Below the pieces are notes generated by a model. The model did not search any database. It saw nothing but the letters and a program-made list of their open reading frames with translations, and was not told the DNA's origin. Of a stretch of DNA of 64,000 bases, positions 16,995 to 24,713 are shown in pieces. Every line of letters starts with the position of its first letter. Position 1 is the stretch's first letter. The DNA is from Paractinoplanes rishiriensis (lineage in GTDB: Bacteria; Actinomycetota; Actinomycetes; Mycobacteriales; Micromonosporaceae). The position numbers were made by a program, and so were the translations under genes. Location of the stretch: the NCBI RefSeq assembly GCF_016862375.1, contig NZ_BOMV01000007.1, positions 62,001 to 126,000 on the forward strand. The letters are read 5' to 3'.

Positions 16995-17668
16995 TACTCC
17001 GTCACCCCCCGCTGCTGCAACGCCGTACGCAGCGCACGCAGAGCGTAGTACACCCGTGACTTGGCGGTGCCCAACGGAAGATTGAGCTTCTCCGCCGCCT
17101 CCGGGACGGTGCGTCCCCGGAAGTAAGTCTCGATAAGAATTTCCCGGTGCGACTGGCTGAGTTCCCGCAGCGCGTCGGACACGGTCATGGACTGCAGAAC
17201 CCGGTCGGTGTCGTCCGACATGCTCGGGAAGCTCTCGAGCTCCCGGTCGTACGTCTCGGCGGGGCGGGCACTCGCGCTGCGGTGGTCGTCGATGGCGATC
17301 CGCCGGGCGACGGTCACCAGCCACGGCCGCAGCGACTGCTGGCCCTGAGCGCCGAGCCGGTGCGCGTTGCGCCAGGCCCGGAGCAGCGTTTCCTGCACGA
17401 TGTCCTCGGCACGCTGACGGTCACCGCCGGTCAGTCGCAGCACGAACATCAGCAGAGGTCCGGCGTGCTCCTCGTAGAGCATCTTCACGAGAGTGTCCTC
17501 GTGGCTCGGCTCGGTAGAGCCGTGCCGAGGAGCCTGCCGCGGGATCACCGAACCTCCGTCGTTCGCACTACGGCCTCCGTCGAGAGACTGCCACCGGCCA
17601 CCCGAACGTTGCTGTGTCATCAGGCACACCCCGCCCAGCGCGAGCCGATCCTCGGCCACCGCATGCAT
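16994..17668 (-). CDS. ECF sigma factor (SigK/SigL-like group)
   Basis: 224 residues. The first 55 residues are a non-conserved, Ser/Gly-rich extension. Sigma-2 follows (MLYEEHAGPLLMFVLRLTG; RAEDIVQETLLRAWRN), then sigma-4 (LRELSQSHREILIETYFRGRTVPEAAEKLNLPLGTAKSRVYYALR). The start ATG 17668 has GGAGG six bases upstream; ATG 17620 would remove 16 residues and has only GGGGTG. A promoter-like TTGATC-N18-CGTATC stands 36 bp upstream, consistent with autoregulation. It is the first gene of the sigma/anti-sigma operon. Confidence 0.92.
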   Translation of the reverse strand: MHAVAEDRLALGGVCLMTQQRSGGRWQSLDGGRSANDGGSVIPRQAPRHGSTEPSHEDTLVKMLYEEHAGPLLMFVLRLTGGDRQRAEDIVQETLLRAWRNAHRLGAQGQQSLRPWLVTVARRIAIDDHRSASARPAETYDRELESFPSMSDDTDRVLQSMTVSDALRELSQSHREILIETYFRGRTVPEAAEKLNLPLGTAKSRVYYALRALRTALQQRGVTE

Positions 17669-17703
17669 CGATACCTCCGCCCGGAGCTTTCCCCGTCGCC
17701 TGA

Positions 17704-17733
17704 GATACGGCTGGGGGTGCCGGCCGGGATCAA
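17704..17733 (-). promoter_or_regulatory. candidate autoregulatory ECF promoter
   Basis: TTGATC (17733-17728) and CGTATC (17709-17704) on the minus strand, 18 bases apart, ending 36 bp before the sigma ATG. It matches the pair before the lipoprotein gene in both hexamers except two positions of the -10. Confidence 0.5.
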
Positions 17734-18089
17734 CCTAGGCGGGAAAATTTCTGGGACGTGGGTACTCAACGGTCCTCCGGTCTCGTGTGGGGGCGTCACG
17801 AGGCACGTTGCAGCCGATCATATTCATCCATCTGCACCGATATGCCTGGCGGGGCAGCCGAATAATACTCAGCCGCGGGCGTCCCAGGAAACGTCATGCT
17901 GAGCTGGGCGGACGCACTGGCGGTGCGGTGCTGCCGCTACGTAGGCAGGTGCCTGCACAGCGTTTCCGTCCCGGACTTTGGGAGCGCTCCCATGAGTGCT
18001 CCCGAGGGGCGGGACGGCTGTTCGGAGGATGTCTCGTAACCGGATGGCCCGATCGGGTGTCACCCGCCCGAGTCGAGCGGGATGTCCGA
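17734..18089. other. gene-free stretch between sigma gene promoter and nurA
   Basis: Apart from the CebR-type box, it contains a small hairpin (CTCGTG 17782-17787 / CACGAG 17797-17802) and no convincing coding frame. The only plus-strand reading frame next to the box is 15 codons long (17992-18039) and has no ribosome site. Confidence 0.4.
17979..17992. promoter_or_regulatory. perfect CebR/LacI-type operator
   Basis: The 14-bp palindrome TGGGAGCGCTCCCA is identical to the consensus operator of CebR, the LacI-family cellobiose/cellulose-utilisation repressor of Streptomyces (established knowledge). Here it stands in a 421-bp gap, 311 bp upstream of the sigma gene and 98 bp beyond the nurA stop. 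No sugar-uptake or glycosidase gene adjoins it. Confidence 0.6.
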
Positions 18090-19052
18090 TTAAGCGCGTG
18101 CCCGCGCAGCGGCAAAAGTCAGCGCCCGATGGAGCACCCGGGAGTCGCCGAGCAGGCCGCGCAGGCGGCGCTCCAGACCGGCGATCGGCACCAGATTCTG
18201 CGGGGCCCGCGGATCCTTGTACGCCGCCGAGGCGAACCGCGGCAGCGTCGCCCCGGACACCTCGGCCAGCTCGATCGCCTGATCCGGGGTGAGATCGGGC
18301 GAGCACTCCACCCGCACGATCCCGGACCACGGCGCACCGGAGGCGCCGGGCAGCCGCAGATACCAGGACCAGCCACCCCACACCGTGCCCAGGTGGAACA
18401 CCGGGGTGCGCTGCCCGGGCCGCAGCGCGGTCACCACCTGGGTGAGCGCGGCCGGCAGGTATTGCTTCTGCTGGGTCTTGACGTAGCCGATGGTGCGCGG
18501 CAACTGGCGCCGGTTGCGCAGCGGGCCGTCCACCACCAGCAGGTCGTCGCTGCCGTCCCGGGCCACCGCGGAGATGTCGATCTCGAGCGCGGTCAGCGAC
18601 GGCTGCACGGCGGCCGGCAGCTTGCTCATCTCGCCCGTGCCGGACACCCGGTGCACCTCGTAGCACACCGAGCCGGCCTGCACGTCACCCGCCGACGGGC
18701 TGGCCGTGAACAGGCCGCGCCGCACCGCGTGCCCGACCAACTCGGCCGCGCCCCGGCCCAGGTCGCAGCGCACCACGCCGGCCGCGAACGAGGCGGCCAG
18801 GCCGGGATAGGAGGTGCCGTCCTCCTCGGCGGTCCACAGTCCGGCGTCGTTGCGCCGCACGCCGTCGACCAGGAAGACCACGTCCGGCACCCGGGCCGAG
18901 ACGGACTTGTCGATCGGCGCCCACTCGGCGGCCGGCACCTCGACGTCGGTGTCGACCTGGGCGCTGCTCGGCGAGGCCGGCCCGTCGCCGTCGCCGCCCT
19001 CGAACGACGAGCCGTACGACGGGTCCCAGGCGTCCACGAACATCCGGGTCAC
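18090..19052 (-). CDS. nurA: NurA-like 5'-3' nuclease
   Basis: 320 residues. NurA-type features: an acidic strand VVFLVDGVRRND (about 58-69), where NurA has its first catalytic Asp; a second strand LLVVDGPLRNR (about 171-181); then TIGYVKTQQKQYLP with the conserved Lys. A C-terminal YKDPRAPQNLVPI... LRGLLGD..VLHRAL segment has the same layout as archaeal NurA ends. Sequence similarity is modest, but its place, ATGA-overlapped behind sbcC in an operon that begins with a HerA ATPase, is decisive for me. Known: in archaea NurA and HerA form the resection motor-nuclease that works with Mre11-Rad50. Inferred: the same work here. Confidence 0.7.
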   Translation of the reverse strand: MTRMFVDAWDPSYGSSFEGGDGDGPASPSSAQVDTDVEVPAAEWAPIDKSVSARVPDVVFLVDGVRRNDAGLWTAEEDGTSYPGLAASFAAGVVRCDLGRGAAELVGHAVRRGLFTASPSAGDVQAGSVCYEVHRVSGTGEMSKLPAAVQPSLTALEIDISAVARDGSDDLLVVDGPLRNRRQLPRTIGYVKTQQKQYLPAALTQVVTALRPGQRTPVFHLGTVWGGWSWYLRLPGASGAPWSGIVRVECSPDLTPDQAIELAEVSGATLPRFASAAYKDPRAPQNLVPIAGLERRLRGLLGDSRVLHRALTFAAARARA

Positions 19053-21550
19053 AGACCGACCCTCTCGACATGGGCGGACCGGGCGTCCTTGTGCACCTCG
19101 AAGCGCACCGGCACCCGCTCGGCCAGTGCGTTCACGTGGGTGACCACGCCGACCATCCGGTCGCCGCGGGCCGCGAGATTTTCCAGCGTCGCGGCCACCA
19201 CGTCGAGGGTGGCCGCGTCCAGCGTGCCGAAGCCCTCGTCCAGCACGATCGACTCCAGGCTGGCGGCGGTGGTGGACATGCCGGCCAGCTGTTCGGACAG
19301 CGCCAGGGCCAGGGCCAGCGAGGCCTGGAACGTCTCGCCGCCGGACAGCGTGCGCACCCCGCGCCGCAGGCCGGCGTCGTGGTGGTCGAGCACGTAGAAC
19401 TCGCCCTTGTCGTGCACCAGGTCGTATTGCCCGCCGGTGAGCTCGCGCAGTATCCGGGAGGCGCCGTCGACCAGCAGGTCGAGCGCCTCCTCGAGCAGCC
19501 AGCGCTCGAAGTTGTTGGCCCGCAGGTGGCCGGCCAGCGCCTTGGCCACCCGGCCGTCGCGCTGCAGCGTCATCCGTTGCTCGGTGAGCTGGCGGGCCTG
19601 CTCGCGCCGGTCGGACAGCCGGCGCCAGGCCGCCTCGGCCCGCTCGGCCGTGACCGCGGCGGCCCGGATCAGCTCGGACTCGCCGCTGGCGTCCCGGGAC
19701 CGGGCCGGCGGGGTCACGCCGGCCGCGATGAACAGCGCGTCCACCTCGGCGTGCGCGTGCACCACGGCCTCGTGCGCGGCGGTCACCGTGGCCTCCGCGC
19801 CGGTGCGGGCCGCAGCCCGGCTGCGGTGCTCGCCCTGCGCCCAGTCGACCAGCGTCTGCCAGGCGCCGGCCAGGTCGTCGCGGTCGGCGGGCGGCGGGGC
19901 GAACCGGGCCACCTGGTCGCGGACCTGGTCGAAGGCCCGCCAGGCGGCCCGCTGCCGTTCCTCGGCGGTGAGCACCGCGGCCTGCGCGGCCCGCTGCGCC
20001 TCGCGGGCGGCGCGCACCGCGCCGGCCGCCAGGTCGAGCTTGCGCTGCAGGCCGGCCAGCTCGGCGAGTTGCCGCTCCAGCGCCGGCGCGCCGGGCGATC
20101 CGGCCACCACGCCGCGCACCTCGGCCAGCCGGGACAGGTGGTGCTCGTGCTGGGCGCGCTTGCGCTCCAGGTTGCCCTCCAGCTTGCGGGCCACCGCGTC
20201 GCGCTGCCGCCAGGCCGACTCGGCGACCTCGGCGGCGGCCCGGGCGGCCTTGCCGGTGGCCTCGGCCTCGCGCACCGCGGAACCGGCGGGCATGGCCGGC
20301 ACCGCGGACACCGGCTGGTCGCAGACCGGGCAGTTGTCACCCGCGGTCAGGTGCGCGCGCAGGGCGGCGGCCTTGTCGAGCCGCTGCGCCTCGGTGTAGT
20401 CGAGCCGGGCCTGTTCGAGCAGCTGGGTGGCGCCCAGGTGGGCGCTGTTGGCCAGGTCGGCCGCGGCGACGGCGTCCTTGTATTCGACCTCGGCCACCGA
20501 CACCTCGCCGGCGAACCACTCCTCCTGGCCGACCAGGCGTTCCAGCTCGGCGTGCCGGTCGAGCATCAGCCGCAGCGAGCCGGCGTCACCGGCCGCGGCC
20601 AGTTCGCCGCGGACCTTTTCCTCCAGTTCCTCGGCGGCGTGCACGGCGTCCGCGGCCTCGGTGGCGCTCGCCCTGGCTGCCGCGGTCACGCCCGCGATCT
20701 CCGCACAACCGGCCGGGGTACGCACGGCGACCAGCGCCCGGAGCTCGGCGTCCAGCGCGTCGCGGGCGGCGGCGGCCGCGGTCTCGGCCTCGCGCGCGGA
20801 TCGCAGACCGGGCACCGACCGCTCGACGGCGGCGGCGAGTTCGCGCATCCGGGCCAGGTGTGCCTCGGCCGCGTCGACCGCCTCGTCGGACGCGTCGGCC
20901 AGGCCGGCCAGTTGCTGGTCGACCACGCCGAGCTTGGCCTCGGCGGTGCTGGCCCGGCCGGTCGCCAGGGTCTGCACCCGCTCGTAGACGTGCAGGCCGA
21001 GCAGGTTGACCAGGATCTGCTGACGGGTGGCCGGCTTGGCGTGCAGGAAGTCGGCGAACTGGCCCTGCGGCAGAACCACGCAGCTGGTGAACTGCTCGTA
21101 CGGCAGGCCCACGGCGTGCAGGACGGCCTCGTCCATCTCGGCCGGGGTGCCGGCCAGCACCTCGCCGAGGTCGTCGAGGTCCATGCCGGTGTCCAGCTTG
21201 CTGACGTCGAACCCCGCCGGCATCAGCTGGAGCCCGGCGCCGGCGGTCTTGACGTTGCCCCGGCCGTCCCGGCGCACCACCCGGGTGGCCACGTAGCGGT
21301 CGCCGGCCGACTCGAAGACCAGCCGGACCCGGGCCTCGCTCGCGCTGGGCGCCAGCGCGTTGCCGATGCCGCGGGCGCCGCCCCAGCGCGGGACCATGCC
21401 GTACAGCGCGAAGATGATGGCGTCGAGCACGGTCGACTTGCCCGAACCGGTCGGACCGACCAGCGCGAAGTAGTCGGTGTCGGTGAAGTCCACGGTGGTC
21501 TCGTCCCGGAACACCGTGAACCCGGCCATATCCAACCGAATCGCCCTCAT
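19049..21550 (-). CDS. sbcC: SbcC/Rad50-type ATPase
   Basis: 833 residues. N-terminal half ATPase with Walker A GPTGSGKST (about 33-41). Long Ala/Arg/Glu-rich coiled coils flank a zinc hook CPVCDQPV (about 403-410). The C-terminal half has signature RTLSGGETFQASLALALA, Walker B SIVLDEGFGTLD and a final His switch region. At 833 residues it is shorter than E. coli SbcC, as usual in actinobacteria. Known: with SbcD it opens hairpins and trims DNA ends. Its start overlaps the sbcD stop (ATGA), and its stop overlaps the nurA start. Confidence 0.95.
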   Translation of the reverse strand: MRAIRLDMAGFTVFRDETTVDFTDTDYFALVGPTGSGKSTVLDAIIFALYGMVPRWGGARGIGNALAPSASEARVRLVFESAGDRYVATRVVRRDGRGNVKTAGAGLQLMPAGFDVSKLDTGMDLDDLGEVLAGTPAEMDEAVLHAVGLPYEQFTSCVVLPQGQFADFLHAKPATRQQILVNLLGLHVYERVQTLATGRASTAEAKLGVVDQQLAGLADASDEAVDAAEAHLARMRELAAAVERSVPGLRSAREAETAAAAARDALDAELRALVAVRTPAGCAEIAGVTAAARASATEAADAVHAAEELEEKVRGELAAAGDAGSLRLMLDRHAELERLVGQEEWFAGEVSVAEVEYKDAVAAADLANSAHLGATQLLEQARLDYTEAQRLDKAAALRAHLTAGDNCPVCDQPVSAVPAMPAGSAVREAEATGKAARAAAEVAESAWRQRDAVARKLEGNLERKRAQHEHHLSRLAEVRGVVAGSPGAPALERQLAELAGLQRKLDLAAGAVRAAREAQRAAQAAVLTAEERQRAAWRAFDQVRDQVARFAPPPADRDDLAGAWQTLVDWAQGEHRSRAAARTGAEATVTAAHEAVVHAHAEVDALFIAAGVTPPARSRDASGESELIRAAAVTAERAEAAWRRLSDRREQARQLTEQRMTLQRDGRVAKALAGHLRANNFERWLLEEALDLLVDGASRILRELTGGQYDLVHDKGEFYVLDHHDAGLRRGVRTLSGGETFQASLALALALSEQLAGMSTTAASLESIVLDEGFGTLDAATLDVVAATLENLAARGDRMVGVVTHVNALAERVPVRFEVHKDARSAHVERVGL

Positions 21551-22698
21551 GAGTGGCTGCTCACCTCGTCGTACAGCTCGTCGAAGAGTTCACGGACGCC
21601 GTCCTCGGCGATGCCGCGGTTGTCCAGGTAGTCGCCGAAGAGCTCACGCGGCGACCGGCCAGCCCGCTGCGCCATCCGCTCACCCGCCCTGCTCGGCATC
21701 ATGTCCGGGTCGATCCGCACCTCGAGCGCGTTGGGCAGCAGGTCCTGCACGTCCTCGCGCAGGCCCACCCGCGGCGTCTCGCGCACGAAGACACGGAGCC
21801 AGGCGTCCGGAAGGTTCACCGTGGCGAGTTGTTCGAGGGTGCCGCGTACGGTGCGCAGGGCCAGCGCCGAGCCGATCGGCACGTCCCGCACCCGGGCCGC
21901 CTTGTCGGTGCTGACGTCGACGATCGCCACCGAGCAGACGTTTTCCTCCTCGCCGAAGTCGACGGCGAGCGGGCTGCCGCTGTACCGGGCCGGGCACGGC
22001 GAGAGCACCTGCTGGGCCCGGTGCAGGTGGCCGAGCGCCACGTAGTGCGCGTTCGGCGGGAAGACGGTGGCCGGTACCGCGTATCCCATCACGGTGTGCG
22101 CCTCGCGCTCGCCGCCGCCGGACGCCGCGCCCACGATGGTCAGGTGGGCGGTCAGCAGGTTGACCGCGCCCGGCTCGGCGAACGACTCGCTGAGCCGGCC
22201 GATCAGCCGGGCGATGTGGTCGGCGTACGTCTGGGTGGCCTCGGCCGCGGTGAGCTCGTACATCTCGGTGGCCCGGATCGCGTACCGCTGGGACAGGAAC
22301 GGCAGGGTCACCAGCCGCCAGCGCTCGCCGCCCGCGGTCTCGCCGGCGATCAGCAGCTCGTCCGGGTTGTCGCGGACCGCGCCGCGCAGCACGATGCCGG
22401 CCGCCTCGGCCCACGGGCGCAGCGCGTCGAGTGCCGGGCCGTTGTCGTGGTTGCCGCCGATCGCCACCACCTGCGCGCCGGTCTGCCGCAGCGCGGACAG
22501 CGCCCGGGTCACCACCCGGGTCGAGTCGGCGGCCGGCGCCGCCGAGTCGTACAGGTCGCCGGCCACGATCACCAGGTCGGGGCGCTCGGCGCGGGCGATC
22601 TCGACGACCTGGGCGAGCACCTTGATGTGCTCGTCGTGCCGGCTGCGGCCCTTCAGGACCTTTCCGACGTGCCAATCGGAGGTATGCAGGATGCGCAT
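21547..22698 (-). CDS. sbcD: SbcD/Mre11-type exonuclease
   Basis: 383 residues. All metallophosphoesterase motifs are present in order: HTSDWHVGK (D and H), VAGDLYDSAAP, IGGNHDN, LTAHLTI and VALGHLHRAQQ. A capping domain follows, ending in a Glu/Asp-rich helix (DGVRELFDELYDEV). Known: Mn-dependent nuclease partner of SbcC. It lies nine bases behind herA and overlaps sbcC by four bases. Confidence 0.95.
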   Translation of the reverse strand: MRILHTSDWHVGKVLKGRSRHDEHIKVLAQVVEIARAERPDLVIVAGDLYDSAAPAADSTRVVTRALSALRQTGAQVVAIGGNHDNGPALDALRPWAEAAGIVLRGAVRDNPDELLIAGETAGGERWRLVTLPFLSQRYAIRATEMYELTAAEATQTYADHIARLIGRLSESFAEPGAVNLLTAHLTIVGAASGGGEREAHTVMGYAVPATVFPPNAHYVALGHLHRAQQVLSPCPARYSGSPLAVDFGEEENVCSVAIVDVSTDKAARVRDVPIGSALALRTVRGTLEQLATVNLPDAWLRVFVRETPRVGLREDVQDLLPNALEVRIDPDMMPSRAGERMAQRAGRSPRELFGDYLDNRGIAEDGVRELFDELYDEVSSHS

Positions 22699-22707
22699 CG
22701 CGGAACC

Positions 22708-24486
22708 TTAGAACGGAATCTCGTCGCCGGACGAACTCACCACGGCGAAGGGGTCGGCGCCCTGGACGATCGAGCGCATCGTGCTGGACGGCGGTGGCCC
22801 GGACTCGGACTTGCGGGTGGCCCAGGCCGGGAACGGGAACTCGACGCAGAGCGGGACCGGGATGTCCGGCTGGTTGACGAACATGGTGCCGGGGCGGGCC
22901 AGCAGCGCGCGCTGCCGCATGGCCGGCGGCAGGAAGCCGTACTCCGGGCGGGCGGCCTCGGCCGGGTCGAGCCGGCCCACCACCCGGATCGCCGAGTTGG
23001 TCACGATCCGGCGTTCGACCTCGCTGGCGGTCTGCTGGGCGCCGATCAGGATGACGCCCAGCGAGCGGCCGCGCTCGGCGATGTCGAGCAGCACCTCCTT
23101 GATCGGTGAGCTGCCCTCGCGCGGTGCGTACTTGTTGAGCTCGTCGAGGACCACGAACAGCAGCGGGCGGCCGGTGCCGCTCTTTTCCTTCTCGTCGAAC
23201 TCGGTCTTGAGCGTCACGCCGACCACGAAGCGCTGCGCGCGGTCCGGCAGGTTGTGCAGGTCGACGACCGTCACCTGGGCCGATTCGGCAGTCTTGATCT
23301 GGTGCGGGCGGCGCTGGGCCAGGTCGCCGCGGATCAGCCGGGCCAGGTCGCGCTTGCTGCCGATCAGCCGGCGGGCGAACGCGTTGACCGTGCCCATGTT
23401 GACCGCACTGCCCGCCCAGGTGGACCGGGTCTCGTCGTCGGTGAGCTGATCGACGATGTGGTCGACCAGGTCGCCGTACGAGGAGATGCGCCGGCCGTCG
23501 ATGCTGATGCCGCCCTCGGCCGGTACCGCGTGCCGGTTGAGGTGCGCGGTCACCGAGTGCACCACCATCGTGTACTGCTGGCGCTCGTCGTCGGCGTCGG
23601 CGAACACGTACGGCAGAAGCTTGCGGTCGCAGAACTCCTCGAGCGTCCAGTAGAACGTGTCGACCCCGGTGAGGCGGCTGCTCACGTCGGGCGCGCCGGA
23701 CGAGTCACCGGCCCGCGGCGGAGCGTAGACCCGGACGTCGGCGAACGGGCTCGCGGGCAGTTCGAGCAGCTTGTAGGCGGACCGGGTGTGGTCGTCGAGC
23801 CGGGTGTTGGGGTGGTCGAGGAACAGCAGGTCCTCGCCCTTGACGTTGAAGATCAGGGCGCGGGCGTTGGTGCCGTCGGCGCCCAGCTGGCCGGACCGGA
23901 ACACCGAATAGAGCAGGAAGGTCGCGAAGCTCGTCTTGGTGGCCACGCCGGAGATGCCGGAGATGGACACGTGCGCGCCGCGGGTGCCGTCCAGGAAGTC
24001 GGCGTTGAGGAAGACCGGCACGCCGTCGCGGCCGGTGCCCATCGGGATGCGGCGGTCCATCCGGTCGAAGTGCAGGGCCGCGTCGCGGGCCTCGCCCTCG
24101 GCCCGGTGCACCACGGCGCCGGGCTGCGGCGGGACATACAGCTCGGGGTCGACCCGGGTGGTGGTGATCTCGGCGGCCTCCTGCACCAGCGCGGGCAGCG
24201 TGCCGTCGGCGATGGCGAAGACGTCCGAGTCGAACTGTGCGCCCTCGTGCCGGGCTCGGACCTGGGTGACCACGCCGGCGATCGTCACCGGTTCGCGGTC
24301 CGGCAGCCCGCGGCGGGTCACCACGACGTCGTCGAGTTGCAGGTAGTTGCCGGGGGTCACGGCCGTCCAGAACTGGAGCGGGGTCGCGTCGGCAGTACCC
24401 AGGACCCGCCCGACGGGGTCATCCTCCGGTTTTGCATTCAGTTTTCCGCCGCGGGGAAGCCCAGTTTCGTCAGACACGCCGATCAT
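22708..24486 (-). CDS. herA: HerA-type DNA translocase ATPase
   Basis: 592 residues. The N-terminal 120 residues look like the HAS-barrel of HerA (YLQLDDVVVTRRGLPDREPVTIAGVVTQV). The RecA-like core has an atypical Walker A, GISGVATKTS (about 178-187; the Lys-Thr pair is kept but the usual GxGKS glycine pattern is not). A Walker B LLFVVLDELNKYAP (about 442-455) and a GVILIGAQQTASEVERRI sensor segment follow. Known: HerA hexamers pump DNA and activate NurA. The start is ATG 24486; ribosome sites are poor, and GTG 24477 is possible. First gene of herA-sbcD-sbcC-nurA. Confidence 0.85.
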   Translation of the reverse strand: MIGVSDETGLPRGGKLNAKPEDDPVGRVLGTADATPLQFWTAVTPGNYLQLDDVVVTRRGLPDREPVTIAGVVTQVRARHEGAQFDSDVFAIADGTLPALVQEAAEITTTRVDPELYVPPQPGAVVHRAEGEARDAALHFDRMDRRIPMGTGRDGVPVFLNADFLDGTRGAHVSISGISGVATKTSFATFLLYSVFRSGQLGADGTNARALIFNVKGEDLLFLDHPNTRLDDHTRSAYKLLELPASPFADVRVYAPPRAGDSSGAPDVSSRLTGVDTFYWTLEEFCDRKLLPYVFADADDERQQYTMVVHSVTAHLNRHAVPAEGGISIDGRRISSYGDLVDHIVDQLTDDETRSTWAGSAVNMGTVNAFARRLIGSKRDLARLIRGDLAQRRPHQIKTAESAQVTVVDLHNLPDRAQRFVVGVTLKTEFDEKEKSGTGRPLLFVVLDELNKYAPREGSSPIKEVLLDIAERGRSLGVILIGAQQTASEVERRIVTNSAIRVVGRLDPAEAARPEYGFLPPAMRQRALLARPGTMFVNQPDIPVPLCVEFPFPAWATRKSESGPPPSSTMRSIVQGADPFAVVSSSGDEIPF

Positions 24487-24536
24487 CGTGCACCAGGGGT
24501 ACGACAGAAGCCGCACGTGGAGTGGGTTGGCATTGG

Positions 24537-24601
24537 TTGTCCACAACTTCTGGTGGCCATCCACAGATTTATCCACAAGATCTTGCCCAAGCTGTGGAGG
24601 C
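24537..24601. promoter_or_regulatory. cluster of DnaA boxes upstream of the herA operon
   Basis: Two perfect boxes on the plus strand, TTGTCCACA (24537-24545) and TTATCCACA (24569-24577). Between them is a degenerate CCATCCACA (24557-24565), and beyond them a reverse degenerate one (TGTGGAGGC, 24593-24601). All fall within 65 bp of the gap between herA and the divergent ECF gene. This is much denser than chance in GC-rich DNA. Role inferred: DnaA control of one or both promoters, or DnaA titration. Confidence 0.7.
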
Positions 24602-24680
24602 ACGCCCGACAATCGAACCGATCGCGGCCTATCGGCCAAGTACCGGGTGACAGTCATCCGACCGCCGAAGGGGTACGCGT

Positions 24681-24713
24681 ATGAGACCGCCCGACCACCC
24701 GCAGCCGCGGTGA
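24681..24713 (+). CDS. ten-residue leader ORF overlapping the sigma start
   Basis: ATG 24681 has GAAGGGG seven bases upstream and encodes MRPPDHPQPR. Its TGA (24711-24713) overlaps the GTG of the sigma gene as GTGA. The sigma GTG lacks its own ribosome site, so initiation probably depends on this short ORF. A frameshift that split one longer N-terminus is the alternative reading. Confidence 0.45.
   Translation: MRPPDHPQPR

Noticed and set aside
17992-18039. 15-codon plus-strand ORF starting inside the CebR-type box
   Set aside because: No ribosome site, and its ATG overlaps the palindrome; no conservation evidence available.
18090-24486. HerA-based antiphage system
   Set aside because: Known HerA defence operons pair it with Sir2, DUF4297 or similar effectors, which are absent; SbcCD and NurA point to DNA repair.
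24487-24680. Replication origin (oriC)
   Set aside because: Only four boxes, two of them degenerate, and no dnaA, dnaN, gyrB, rpmH or parAB nearby; a regulatory or titration site is more likely.
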